Counted from the first letter of the stretch, positions 25,755-33,965 are shown. The stretch: 64,000 nucleotides of DNA from Halobellus sp. MBLA0158 (GCF_041477585.1 NZ_JBGNYA010000001.1:1116001-1180000); one strand, 5' to 3'. Notes: generated by a model not told the origin, from the letters alone. Numbers and translations: made by a program.

Positions 25755-26375
25755 ATGCCCAACCGGGAGGTCGACGAGGAAAAGCGGGCGACGCTCAGGC
25801 GCTTTGCGGCGCTCGGAGCGGCCTCGCCGCTCGCCGGGCTGGCATCCGGCACCGCGGCCGCGGACTCGGAGACCACGAGCGACGCCCGCGACGCCATCGT
25901 CGGCTTCGTCGCCTCCGCGCCCGGCGCCCACTTCTCGAAGATCCGCGACGACCTCCAGCTGGGAACGGGCGAGACCCAACACCACCTCCGGAATCTGGTC
26001 GAAGAGGGGGTCCTCGACTCCCGCCGCGACGGCGACTACAAGCGCTTCTTCCCCGCCGGTCGCTTCTCGGCGTTCGAACAGACCGCGCTCGGGTACCTCC
26101 GGCGGCGGACCCCCCGCGGGATGCTCATCGAACTCCTCCGGAACCCGGACGCCACGGGCGCGGACCTGGCGGCCCACCTCGACGTCTCGCGGGCGACCGT
26201 GAGTGGCTACGCCCGCGAACTCGACGAGGCCGGATTGCTCTCCCGGGAGGACGGCTACGCCGTCGAGCGCCCGGAGACGCTGCTCGTGCTCGTCGTCAGG
26301 TACGCCGACTCGTTCGGCGCCGACGCGGTCGCGCTGGCGGGCGAGACCGACTCGCTCGTGCGGTACGACCCCTGA
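25755..26375 (+). CDS. Winged-helix protein with Tat-like N-terminus
   Basis: A 206-residue protein. Residues about 46-105 form one winged helix (DAIVGFVASAPGAHFSKIRDDL, GETQHHLRNLVEEGVLDS) and about 118-175 a second (GMLIELLRNPDATGADLAAHL, SRATVSGYARELDEAGLLS). Both are of the DNA-binding type. Residues 1-36 read EKRATLRRFAALGAASPLAGL and end TAAAD, which looks like a twin-arginine export signal (RRF with a hydrophobic Ala/Leu-rich core) or a membrane anchor. Export of a DNA-binding protein would be odd; it may instead be anchored inside, or the segment may be a decayed signal. The start ATG at 25755 has a GCTTTTGT box about 32 nt upstream. Confidence 0.75.
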   Translation: MPNREVDEEKRATLRRFAALGAASPLAGLASGTAAADSETTSDARDAIVGFVASAPGAHFSKIRDDLQLGTGETQHHLRNLVEEGVLDSRRDGDYKRFFPAGRFSAFEQTALGYLRRRTPRGMLIELLRNPDATGADLAAHLDVSRATVSGYARELDEAGLLSREDGYAVERPETLLVLVVRYADSFGADAVALAGETDSLVRYDP

Positions 26376-26387
26376 CGTCGGCGCCGC

Positions 26388-26633
26388 TCACCGTGTCACC
26401 TTCCAGGTCGTCCCCGAGGAGTAGCCCCACTTCTCGATCGTCAGGCCGACGTCGCTGTCGAGGATCGCCCGCATATTCGCGCCGACCTCCTTCGCGGAGA
26501 GCTCTAGGTCCTCGGCGATCAGGCGCGATTTGAAGTAGGTCCGCTCGTCCACGTTCGCTCGCAGGTATCCGAGGATCCGATCCTGCTTTTCGTTGAGGTT
26601 CGCGGCCGGGCTCGCGGCGGCTGTCGCGCTCAT
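26388..26633 (-). CDS. Small conserved haloarchaeal winged-helix-like protein
   Basis: An 81-residue protein: an Ala-rich start, then LNEKQDRILGYLRANVDERTYFKSRLIAEDLELSAKEVGANMRAIL as a helix-rich block resembling a helix-turn-helix, then WGYSSGTTWKVTR as a strand pair or wing. It is widely conserved-looking in haloarchaea; function unknown, perhaps transcriptional. The ATG at 26633 is preferred over a GTG two codons upstream (26639). It is convergent with the Tat-like winged-helix gene (stops 12 bp apart). Confidence 0.7.
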   Translation of the reverse strand: MSATAAASPAANLNEKQDRILGYLRANVDERTYFKSRLIAEDLELSAKEVGANMRAILDSDVGLTIEKWGYSSGTTWKVTR

Positions 26634-26792
26634 ACCCACCAGTACACCCGCTCGGCCTATGAGGGGTTTGGTACGGTCGCTTAACCCCGCGCTGTGATGC
26701 GGTTTCGACGGATCGGTCGCCCGTTTCGTTCCGCCTTCGGGCGCCCGTCGGTACGGTCGCCTAACACGGATTCGGAGCCGATCCGAGGCAGA

Positions 26793-26802
26793 AAGTTCAT
26801 AC
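26793..26802 (+). promoter_or_regulatory. Promoter element of the AglD-type gene
   Basis: AAGTTCATAC is centred about 29 nt before the ATG at 26827. Two copies of GGTACGGTCGC[T/C]TAAC lie further upstream (26670 and 26750), 80 bp apart. Confidence 0.35.
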
Positions 26803-26826
26803 CCGCTGCACGGCCAGAAGCCACCA

Positions 26827-28758
26827 ATGGACGGTCCCCGCGACGGCTCCGGACGCGACTCAGCTCCGCGGCCTCACGCCACAGAGAGCGGCGTGCGCGC
26901 CGACGGAGGCGATGCCGCGGACGGCGATGTCGCGGCCGATCGCGGCGGGCCGGAAGCGGTCTCGGTGAGCGTCGTCCTGCCGGCGTACAACGAGGCCGAC
27001 ACGATCGAGGCCACGGTCGAGACGACCCTGCGGACGCTCGCGTCGTTCCTGGCGCCGGGGTCGTTCGAGGTCATCGTCGCCGAAGACGGCTGTGCGGACC
27101 GCACGCCCGAGATCGCCGACCGCCTCGCCGCCGAGGACGACCGCGTCCGCCACTTCCACAGCGACGAGCGACTGGGGCGCGGCGGCGCGCTCGAACGCGC
27201 CTTCGAGGCGGCCGACGGCGACGTGTTGGTGTACTTCGACACCGACCTCGCGACCGATATGCGCCACCTCGAAGAGCTGATCGAGCGCGTCCGCTCGGAC
27301 GAGGCCGACGTCGCGACCGGCTCGCGCTGGATCCCCGGCAACGTCGCCGACCGGCCGCCGAAGCGCGGGGTCCCGAGTCGGGTGTACAACGGCCTCGTGC
27401 GGACGCTGCTCCGGTCGGACCTCCGCGACCACCAGTGCGGCTTCAAGGCCTTCAGCCGGGAGGCGTTCGACGACCTCAAGACCGAGGTCGAAGACGACCA
27501 CTGGTTCTGGGACACCGAGATGCTCGTCCGCGCCCAGCGCCGCGGGTTCGCGGTCGCGGAGTTCCCCGTCGAGTGGACGCCGAAGGGCGACACGAAGGTC
27601 GACCTCGTCCGCGACGTCTTCGGGATGGGCAGCCAGATCGTCCGCACGTTCTGGCAGCTGTCGGTCCGCCCGCGGCTCTCCCGCCGCGTCGGCATCGTCG
27701 CGGGCGCGGTCTTGGCCCTCGTCGCGCTGGTGTTGATGACGCAGTACATCGACTTCGAGACCGTGCTCACCGAGGTGGGCGACGCCGACCTCGCGCTCGT
27801 CGGCGCCGCTGCGGTGATCTACGTCCTCTCGTGGCCGCTCCGGGGCTACCGCTACCGCGACATCCTCGCGGAGTTGGGCTACCACGAGCGGGTGGGGTTC
27901 CTGACCGGCGCGGTGTTCATCAGCCAGACCGGGAACCTCGTGTTCCCGGCGCGGGCGGGCGACCTCATCCGGGCGTACGTGGTGAAGGCGCGCCGCGGGA
28001 TCCCGTACCCCTCGGGGTTCGCGTCGCTGGCGGCCGAACGCGTCTTCGACCTGCTGACGATCACCTCGATGGCGGGCGTCGTCCTCATCGGCTACACCGC
28101 GACCGGCCAGACCGCGGAGCTCGCCCGGACGATCACGGGCGCGGAGGGCGCCGGCCGCGTCGCCGTCATCGTCGCGCTCGGCGTCGGTCTCGTCGCGCTG
28201 GCGGCCGTCGTCGGGATCGCGCTCTCGGCGCGGAGCGACCGCGACTTCGTCCGCGCGCTCGTCTACCGGGTGAGCACGGACTCCTACGCGGACTTCGTCG
28301 CGGGCGTGGTCGGCCGGTTCGTCGACGACCTCCAGACCGTCGCGGGGACGCGCCGCGGCTTCTCGCGGGTCGGCGCGGCGAGCGTGGCCGTCTGGACGCT
28401 CGACGTCGTGACCGCGCTCCTCGTGCTCGCGGCGTTTCAGCCGGAGCTCCCGCTCGTCGAGCTCGTCGCGGTGAGCTTCTTCGCGGTCAGCGTCGGCAAC
28501 CTCGCGAAGGTGCTGCCCCTCTCGCCCGGCGGCGTCGGGCTCTACGAGGGCGCCTTCACCCTCCTCGTCGTCGGACTGACGCCGCTGTCGGCCGAGCTGG
28601 CGCTCGGGGCGGCCGTGCTCGATCACGCGGTGAAGAACCTCGTCACCGTGATCGGCGGCTACGCCTCGATGCTCGGGCTCAACGTCTCGCTGACGACCGC
28701 GGTCGAAGAGACCCGCGAGGTCCGCGAGCACGGCGAGGAGGCGCCCGAACTCGATTAG
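26827..28758 (+). CDS. aglD: Dolichol-phosphate glycosyltransferase with flippase-like domain (AglD type)
   Basis: A 643-residue two-part membrane protein. After an acidic start, residues about 45-265 are a GT2 glycosyltransferase (SVSVVLPAYNEADTIEATV, VYFDTDLATD with the metal-binding DxD, and CGFKAF). Residues about 280-625 hold about eight membrane helices of the lysylphosphatidylglycerol-synthase/UPF0104 type (SQTGNLVFPARAGDLIRAY, LSPGGVGLYEGAFTLL). This matches Haloferax AglD, which charges dolichol phosphate with the final mannose of the S-layer N-glycan at the membrane. It stands alone, without other agl genes. Its stop lies one base from that of the convergent ITPase gene. Confidence 0.85.
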   Translation: MDGPRDGSGRDSAPRPHATESGVRADGGDAADGDVAADRGGPEAVSVSVVLPAYNEADTIEATVETTLRTLASFLAPGSFEVIVAEDGCADRTPEIADRLAAEDDRVRHFHSDERLGRGGALERAFEAADGDVLVYFDTDLATDMRHLEELIERVRSDEADVATGSRWIPGNVADRPPKRGVPSRVYNGLVRTLLRSDLRDHQCGFKAFSREAFDDLKTEVEDDHWFWDTEMLVRAQRRGFAVAEFPVEWTPKGDTKVDLVRDVFGMGSQIVRTFWQLSVRPRLSRRVGIVAGAVLALVALVLMTQYIDFETVLTEVGDADLALVGAAAVIYVLSWPLRGYRYRDILAELGYHERVGFLTGAVFISQTGNLVFPARAGDLIRAYVVKARRGIPYPSGFASLAAERVFDLLTITSMAGVVLIGYTATGQTAELARTITGAEGAGRVAVIVALGVGLVALAAVVGIALSARSDRDFVRALVYRVSTDSYADFVAGVVGRFVDDLQTVAGTRRGFSRVGAASVAVWTLDVVTALLVLAAFQPELPLVELVAVSFFAVSVGNLAKVLPLSPGGVGLYEGAFTLLVVGLTPLSAELALGAAVLDHAVKNLVTVIGGYASMLGLNVSLTTAVEETREVREHGEEAPELD

Positions 28759-28759
28759 G

Positions 28760-29272
28760 TTAGTACAGGTCGCTCAGGAACGGGCTCGCGGCCGCGGTGA
28801 CGGCCGACGCCAGCGCGTCGGTCCGGGTCATCGCGCCGCCGGTGAACGCGCCCGCGGCGCCCTGCTTCCTCGCGACGTCGGACTCGCCGAGGACGTCGTC
28901 CATCACCGGTCCCAGTTCCTCGCCCGCGCGGACGCGCTCGGCGATCGAGTCCGGGAGCGGGAGACTCGGACCCGCACCGATGCCCCGCCGGTCGCCGTCG
29001 TCGATGACGGCCCTCATCACGAGGAACGCGGGCTCGCCGTCTCCCTCTTCTACGCCGGCCACGCCGCCTTCGATCCCCACGCCGAGGTCGTAGCCGCCGG
29101 CGTCGAGGACCGCCGCGGCTCGGTTCTCCGCACCCCGGCGGGTCTCCTCGCGGCCCGTCGGCTGCTCGGAGACGCCGGAGGGGACCGGCTCCGCCTCGAC
29201 GGTCGCGTCCGGGAAGACCCGGGCCGTCGCGTCGCGCTTCACGGGGTTCCCGCTGCCGACTCCGATTCGCAT
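28760..29272 (-). CDS. Inosine/xanthosine triphosphatase-like protein (DUF84, YjjX type)
   Basis: A 170-residue cytoplasmic phosphatase expected to hydrolyse non-canonical nucleotides (ITP, XTP) and keep them out of DNA and RNA. Family blocks: VGSGNPVKRDA at the N-terminus, SEQPTGREETRRGAENRA near 34-51, the central GVGIEGGV and the C-terminal GAFTGGAMTR. A minus-strand GTATACTCC box is about 25 nt upstream of the ATG. It is downstream of the cobalamin-binding-like gene on the same strand, 79 bp away, and convergent with aglD. Confidence 0.87.
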   Translation of the reverse strand: MRIGVGSGNPVKRDATARVFPDATVEAEPVPSGVSEQPTGREETRRGAENRAAAVLDAGGYDLGVGIEGGVAGVEEGDGEPAFLVMRAVIDDGDRRGIGAGPSLPLPDSIAERVRAGEELGPVMDDVLGESDVARKQGAAGAFTGGAMTRTDALASAVTAAASPFLSDLY

Positions 29273-29351
29273 ACCGACGGGTGGTGCGGCGTGGAGTATA
29301 CGCGTGTCGCTTTCGCAGTCCGGCGGGCTGCTGGCCTCCCTTTGCTCGCCC

Positions 29352-30143
29352 TCAGCCGTCGCCGTGGAGCACCGTCGCGAGCCGCTCGATGCCGTCGACG
29401 AGGGCGGGGCTCGGCTGATTCAGGAGGTCGTCGTCGAACACGTGGACCGGCGCGTCGACGTCCCAGCCGCGCTCAGCGAGGACGTCAGGGTCGACCCGAT
29501 CGCCGTGGCCGCAGTGGTGGACGACGACGTGGTCGGGATCGGCGCCCGCGACCCGCGCTCTCGTCACTTCTTGTGACCGTTCTCCCGGCTCGCAGAAGGG
29601 GTAGCGGCCGCCCGCGGCCGCGACCGCGTCGGGGACCCAATTGCCGGCGGCCATCGGCGGGTCGCCCCACTCTTCACAGTAGACCACGGGCCAGGCGTCG
29701 CTCCCGCGTTCGGGGACGCGGCTCCGGACGGCGTCGATCCGGTCGCGCAGTTCCGTCGCGAGCGCGCTCCCCGCCTCGGGCCGGCCGACCGCCCGCCCGA
29801 GCGCCTCGACGGAGTCGACCACCGCCGCGAGCGTGTCGGGCTCGACGTGGCAGACGTCGTAGCCGCGGTCCTGGAGTTCGTCGCGGACCTCGCGCTGGAG
29901 CCCGTCGGCGGTGCAGACGACGTCGGGATCGAGATCGGCCAGCCGGTCGTAGTCGGGGTTCAGCCACCCCCCGACGACCGGGCGGTCGAGGTCGCAGTGG
30001 GCGGTCACGCCGACGACCGCCTCGTCGGCGCCCATCGCCGTCAGGGACGCCGTCGTGCTGGGCGCGAGCGAGACGATGCGCTCGGGTGCGCCGACGGCAT
30101 CCGTGTGCGCCTCTCTTCGGCCGGCCGCTTCGGACGGCACCAT
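29352..30143 (-). CDS. Cobalamin-binding protein-like (BtuF/helical-backbone metal receptor) without export signal
   Basis: A 263-residue protein of the periplasmic-binding class III fold: RIVSLAPSTTASLTAMGADEAVVGVT at the N-terminus, PDVVCTADGLQREV in the first lobe, and WVPDAVAAAGG with HHCGHGD in the second. Annotated relatives bind vitamin B12 for BtuCD import. However, there is no signal peptide, lipobox or membrane segment before the domain, and no btuC/btuD gene nearby. It may be an intracellular corrinoid- or metal-binding protein. Start is uncertain: ATG 30143 is used; an alternative TTG lies at 30170. Confidence 0.7.
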   Translation of the reverse strand: MVPSEAAGRREAHTDAVGAPERIVSLAPSTTASLTAMGADEAVVGVTAHCDLDRPVVGGWLNPDYDRLADLDPDVVCTADGLQREVRDELQDRGYDVCHVEPDTLAAVVDSVEALGRAVGRPEAGSALATELRDRIDAVRSRVPERGSDAWPVVYCEEWGDPPMAAGNWVPDAVAAAGGRYPFCEPGERSQEVTRARVAGADPDHVVVHHCGHGDRVDPDVLAERGWDVDAPVHVFDDDLLNQPSPALVDGIERLATVLHGDG

Positions 30144-30219
30144 ATCCGTTCGAGCGGGGCCGACGCGCAAGTGCGTTGCGGACGGCCGCGGGGCCGGGAG
30201 CCCGCTCCGGTCCCGGTGG

Positions 30220-30230
30220 TATATAAATTA
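30220..30230. promoter_or_regulatory. Strong AT box in the divergent tfb/cobalamin-binding region
   Basis: TATATAAATTA stands out in GC-rich DNA. On the minus strand it is 82 nt from the ATG at 30143, implying a leader of roughly 50 nt for that gene. On the plus strand it could be a second, upstream tfb promoter. Confidence 0.45.
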
Positions 30231-30299
30231 TCATGGTCGTTTTTCTGGGATGCCTCGGGAGGGGCTGTGCGCGCCGTTCGGGCAGACGATTCCGAACGC

Positions 30300-30309
30300 T
30301 TTTTATAAT
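30300..30309 (+). promoter_or_regulatory. TATA box of tfb
   Basis: TTTTTATAAT is centred about 82 nt before the ATG at 30387. Initiation about 27 nt downstream would give a 5' leader of roughly 55 nt, unusual in a region where most genes appear leaderless. Confidence 0.5.
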
Positions 30310-30386
30310 CTCCGTCGGTGGAGTTGGTACGGACCGCTCCGGGCCTTCGTACTGATCCCTGGCACGGGGCATTCGTCGCGACACCG

Positions 30387-31433
30387 ATGAGCGAGCAGAG
30401 TACCTACACTCGCGTGAACGCGAGAACGAGAGACGAATCGCGAACGAACGAGGGACGAGACGGCAGCTCGGCCGGCCAGCGCTGGGTCCGTCCCGACGAG
30501 GAAGAAGAGGTCGAAGAGGAATCCGAAGACGAAGAGCTCACCTGCCCGGAGTGCGGCGGCAACGTCGTCGCCGACGACGAACACGGCGAGACCGTCTGTG
30601 ACGACTGCGGCCTCGTGATCACCGAGGACTCGGTCGACCGCGGCCCCGAGTGGCGCGCCTTCGACGCCAAGGAGAAAGACCAGAAGTCCCGCGTCGGCGC
30701 GCCGACGACGAACACGATGCACGACAAGGGGCTGTCGACCAACATCGACTGGCGCGACAAGGACGCCTACGGCAACTCCCTGTCGTCGAATCAGCGCCAG
30801 AAGATGCAGCGGCTCCGCAAGTGGAACGAGCGGTTCCGCACCCGCGACTCGAAGGAGCGAAACCTCAAGCAGGCGCTCGGCGAGATCGACCGGATGGCCT
30901 CGGCACTGGGTCTCCCCGAGAACGTTCGGGAGACCGCGTCGGTCATCTACCGCCGCGCGCTCGACGAGGACCTGCTGCCCGGCCGCTCCATCGAGGGCGT
31001 CGCCACCTCGTGTGTCTATGCCGCGGCCCGGATGGCGGGCGTTCCCCGCTCGCTCGACGAAATCGCGGAGGTCTCCCGCGTCCCCAAGAGCGAGGTCGCC
31101 CGGACCTACCGCTACATCGCCCGGGAACTCTCCTTAGAGGTCAAGCCCGCCGACCCCGAGCAGTACGTCCCGCGGTTCGCCTCCGAACTGGGCCTCTCCG
31201 ACGAGGCGAAGCTCCGCGCGCGCCAGCTCCTGAAGAACGCCAAGGAGAAGGGCGTCCACTCCGGCAAGTCGCCGGTCGGCCTCGCCGCCGCCGCCGTCTA
31301 CGCCGCGGCCCTGCTGACGAACGAGAAGACGACCCAGGCCGCCGTCAGCGACGTCGCCGACATCTCCGAGGTCACGATCCGCAACCGCTACCACGAGCTT
31401 CTGGAAGCCGAAGAGAGCATCGGCCTGGCCTGA
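30387..31433 (+). CDS. tfb: Transcription initiation factor TFB (canonical)
   Basis: A 348-residue archaeal TFIIB homologue that bridges TBP-TATA and RNA polymerase. A long acidic N-terminal extension (1-50) is followed by the zinc ribbon with four cysteines (C53, C56, C71, C74; CPECGGN and CDDCGLV). The B-finger/linker has RGPEWRAFDAKEK and [18 protein letters not shown]. Two cyclin-like repeats follow (about 145-240 and 245-345), ending in the BRE-binding helix VTIRNRYHEL. A second TFB nine kilobases away (40387-41370) lacks the zinc cysteines. In-frame upstream start GTG 30318 is possible but would overlap the promoter. Confidence 0.95.
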   Translation: MSEQSTYTRVNARTRDESRTNEGRDGSSAGQRWVRPDEEEEVEEESEDEELTCPECGGNVVADDEHGETVCDDCGLVITEDSVDRGPEWRAFDAKEKDQKSRVGAPTTNTMHDKGLSTNIDWRDKDAYGNSLSSNQRQKMQRLRKWNERFRTRDSKERNLKQALGEIDRMASALGLPENVRETASVIYRRALDEDLLPGRSIEGVATSCVYAAARMAGVPRSLDEIAEVSRVPKSEVARTYRYIARELSLEVKPADPEQYVPRFASELGLSDEAKLRARQLLKNAKEKGVHSGKSPVGLAAAAVYAAALLTNEKTTQAAVSDVADISEVTIRNRYHELLEAEESIGLA

Positions 31434-31502
31434 TCGACGGCCGCGAGTTCGCAGCGCCGCCGACGTACCCGACTTCGGATCCGGACCGGATCCGGACGTT
31501 CA

Positions 31503-31510
31503 CTTTTAAG
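31503..31510 (+). promoter_or_regulatory. TATA box of the zinc-ribbon membrane protein gene
   Basis: CTTTTAAG is centred 29 nt before the ATG at 31536, a standard leaderless promoter. Confidence 0.5.
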
Positions 31511-31535
31511 ACCTCCCACCTCGTCGCCCACTGAT

Positions 31536-31952
31536 ATGACGCACACGCGACGCCGTGCCCTGATCGCGACGCTCGTCGCCGTCCTCGGCGCCAGCGTCGG
31601 CGTCGCGGGCGCCGGCCACCTCTACCTCCGGCAGTGGCGCCGCGCCGCCGCCTGGTTCTCGGTCGTCGTGGGCGCGACGATCGTGCTGCTCTCGGTGTTC
31701 GTCGACCCGGCGACGCTCAGCCTCTCGGATCCCGCGGCCGTCGCGAACGTCGAGCCGGCCTCGCTGCCGACGGCGGTCACCGCGCCGGTGTTCGCGCTCC
31801 TGCTGTTGAACGCGCTCGATGCCTACCGCCTCGCCGCCCGCGGCCCGCAGACCGCGGACGCGCCGCAGTGTCCCGCCTGCGGCGGCGAACTCGACCCCGA
31901 ACTCGACTTCTGTCCGTGGTGTACGACGCGGCTCGAATGGGAAGCGGAGTAG
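31536..31952 (+). CDS. Membrane protein with C-terminal zinc ribbon
   Basis: A 138-residue protein with three hydrophobic segments (about 9-28, 38-58 and 80-95), then a soluble tail containing a zinc ribbon (CPACGGEL and CPWCTTRL, two CxxC pairs 12 residues apart). The zinc ribbon would face the cytoplasm. No enzyme motif is visible; function unknown. It directly abuts the convergent 3-dehydroquinate synthase gene: its stop ends at 31952 and the other gene ends at 31953. Confidence 0.75.
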   Translation: MTHTRRRALIATLVAVLGASVGVAGAGHLYLRQWRRAAAWFSVVVGATIVLLSVFVDPATLSLSDPAAVANVEPASLPTAVTAPVFALLLLNALDAYRLAARGPQTADAPQCPACGGELDPELDFCPWCTTRLEWEAE

Positions 31953-33161
31953 TTACTTCTCGATGATGCTCTCTTCGACGGCCTCGCCGAAGTGTCGCGC
32001 GGTCTGCTCGTAGTAGAGCCGCACCTCGTCGCCCGCTTCCAGGTCGGTGACTGCCTTCCGCCCCTCGCGGGTGTGGACCTTGATCGTCTCGGCGTTCTGC
32101 AGGAGGGTCTCGACGCGGTCGCCGTCGACCTCGGCCTCGATCCGGAACATCGGGCGCTTTTCGATCTTCACGCGGCCGACGACGGCCTCGCGGGTCTTCC
32201 CCTCGCTGTCGACGACCTGGACCTCGTCGCCGCTCTTCAGCTCGGAGAGGTACTTCGTGCCGCCGTCGGGTGTCCGGACGTAGGCGTGGACCGCGCCGGC
32301 GTTGACGCGGAACGGCCGCGAGGCGACGTAGGGCGACTCGGCGGTCTCGGCGTGGACGAAGAACAGCCCGCGGCTCATGCTGCCGACGAGCATCCCTTCG
32401 TCGTGTTCCATCAGGTTCCCGGTGTCCACACAGACCCGGTCGGCCATCCCGGTGCGCTCGACGGCGGTCACCTCGGCCCACTGGAGGTCGAGCGTCTCGC
32501 GCTCGGCCTCGTCGCGGATCTCGACGGTCTTTCTGATCTCGTCGGGATCGTCCGAGTCCAAGAGCACCCCGTCGGCGCCGAGTTCGAGCGTCTCGAAGGC
32601 GGTCTTTGCCTCCTCGGCGGTCGTCACGCCCGCGATGAGGTCGGTCTCCTCGCCGATGCGCGCGATCAGATTTTCGAGGGGGATGATCGTCCAGTCCTCG
32701 CCGACGACGATGGTGTACTCCGCGTCCTGGGCGGCCTCCTCGGCGAAGGCCTCGTAGTCCTCCGAGAAGATCCGGACGTAGGCGCCCTGCGCGCGGTCGT
32801 CCTCGCGGCGGAGCGTCGTGAGGTCCGCCGACCCGGCGAAGTCCGGCGGCAGGTCCGCCGTGCCGTCGCCCTCGCCCTTCTTGCCCACGATGTAGGCGTC
32901 GGCCTCGCCCTCGGCGTCGACGTCGTCGATGGGGGTCTCGTCGGCGTCTGTGTCCTCCTCGACATCGTCGATCAGCGCGGTGCCCGAGTCGGTGCGGAAC
33001 GCCGCCACCGAGACGTCGCCGAGCGAGCGGACGCGGTCGACGTCGGCCTCGTCGACGAGCACCCAGTCCACGCCGGCTTCGAGGCCGGCCGTGATCCGTC
33101 GCTTGCGTGTCTCCCAGTCGCCGACGGTGTCGTCGGCCTTGAGCCAGACGCTGCGTGTCAT
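31953..33161 (-). CDS. aroB': 3-Dehydroquinate synthase II
   Basis: A 402-residue enzyme of the archaeal shikimate entry route, converting 2-amino-3,7-dideoxy-D-threo-hept-6-ulosonate to 3-dehydroquinate with NAD+. Recognised by MTRSVWLKADD at the start, GADGVLLDSDDPDEI in the middle, and the block from GMLVGSMSRGLFFVH through RPFRVNAGAVHAYV. An acidic insertion (about 68-100) is a halophilic addition. The ATG at 33161 is used; the open frame continues much further upstream, but that part overlaps the GNAT gene and is a shadow. A minus-strand TTCAAGCG box lies about 26 nt upstream. Confidence 0.93.
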   Translation of the reverse strand: MTRSVWLKADDTVGDWETRKRRITAGLEAGVDWVLVDEADVDRVRSLGDVSVAAFRTDSGTALIDDVEEDTDADETPIDDVDAEGEADAYIVGKKGEGDGTADLPPDFAGSADLTTLRREDDRAQGAYVRIFSEDYEAFAEEAAQDAEYTIVVGEDWTIIPLENLIARIGEETDLIAGVTTAEEAKTAFETLELGADGVLLDSDDPDEIRKTVEIRDEAERETLDLQWAEVTAVERTGMADRVCVDTGNLMEHDEGMLVGSMSRGLFFVHAETAESPYVASRPFRVNAGAVHAYVRTPDGGTKYLSELKSGDEVQVVDSEGKTREAVVGRVKIEKRPMFRIEAEVDGDRVETLLQNAETIKVHTREGRKAVTDLEAGDEVRLYYEQTARHFGEAVEESIIEK

Positions 33162-33222
33162 TACCGGCCCAACTCGGCCGGCGCGCTTGAACGTGGCGAC
33201 TCTGCGGAGGCTTGCCGCGGCG

Positions 33223-33876
33223 TCAGTCGCGGAACGCCCCGTCGACAGCCGAGACCGGTCGCGGTTCGGCCGGCTCGCCCTCGGGCTCCCGGAGCCGGCG
33301 GTGGTACCAGACGACGTCGTGCCAGCCGTCCAGCTTGAACCCCGCGGCCGGGAAGCGGCCGACGCGCTCGAAGCCGCGGCGCTCGTGGAACGCCTCGCTC
33401 TCGGGGTTCGGCATCCCCAGCGCGGCGTAGGCCGCGCAGTAGCCCTGTCGCCGGAGCGTGTCGAGCAGGCGGTCGTAGAGCCGCGTCCCGATCCCGGAGC
33501 GGTGGGCCTCGCGGTCGACGTAGACCGACGTCTCGACGGCCCACCGGTAGGCCGGGCGCTCGCGGAGCTGGCTGCCGTAGGCGTAGCCGACGATCCTCGA
33601 CTCGGCCTCGCTGTCGCCCGTCCCGTCGCGCGGGTCGTTTTCGTCATCTTCCGCGTCACTCTCTGCGTCGTCATCGTCGACGGCGACGTACCACGGATAC
33701 TCGTCGGCGTCGCGCTTCTCGCGGATCTTCGCTCGCACCTCTGCGACCGCAGGCACCTCGGTCCGGAACGTCGCCGGCGAGTCGCGGACGTAGGGCGCGT
33801 AGATCCGCCGGACCGCGGCCGCGTCGTCGGGGGTCGCGGGGCGGAGGCGAACGTGCCCATCAGCGTCGTCGCGCAT
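33223..33876 (-). CDS. GNAT acetyltransferase (phosphinothricin acetyltransferase-like)
   Basis: A 217-residue N-acetyltransferase. VRLRPATPDDAAAVRRIYAPYV opens the fold, SVYVDREAHRSGIGTRLYDRLLD carries the acetyl-CoA loop (motif A, RSGIGT), and the MPNPESEAFHERRGFERVG and WHDVVWYHRRL segments are typical of the Pat/Bar/MddA group that acetylates phosphinothricin or methionine derivatives. A roughly 30-residue, highly acidic insertion (DDDDAESDAEDDENDPRDG and onward) interrupts the loop after WYVAV. Substrate cannot be read. It precedes aroB' on the same strand by 61 bp. Confidence 0.85.
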   Translation of the reverse strand: MRDDADGHVRLRPATPDDAAAVRRIYAPYVRDSPATFRTEVPAVAEVRAKIREKRDADEYPWYVAVDDDDAESDAEDDENDPRDGTGDSEAESRIVGYAYGSQLRERPAYRWAVETSVYVDREAHRSGIGTRLYDRLLDTLRRQGYCAAYAALGMPNPESEAFHERRGFERVGRFPAAGFKLDGWHDVVWYHRRLREPEGEPAEPRPVSAVDGAFRD

Positions 33877-33965
33877 ACTGTTCCGAGGGCGGCCGAGCGT
33901 AACCGCTCTTGCGGTTCGCGATTCTCGCCTCCCGCGCTTCCCGATCGCTCACCGACCGCGGGACG

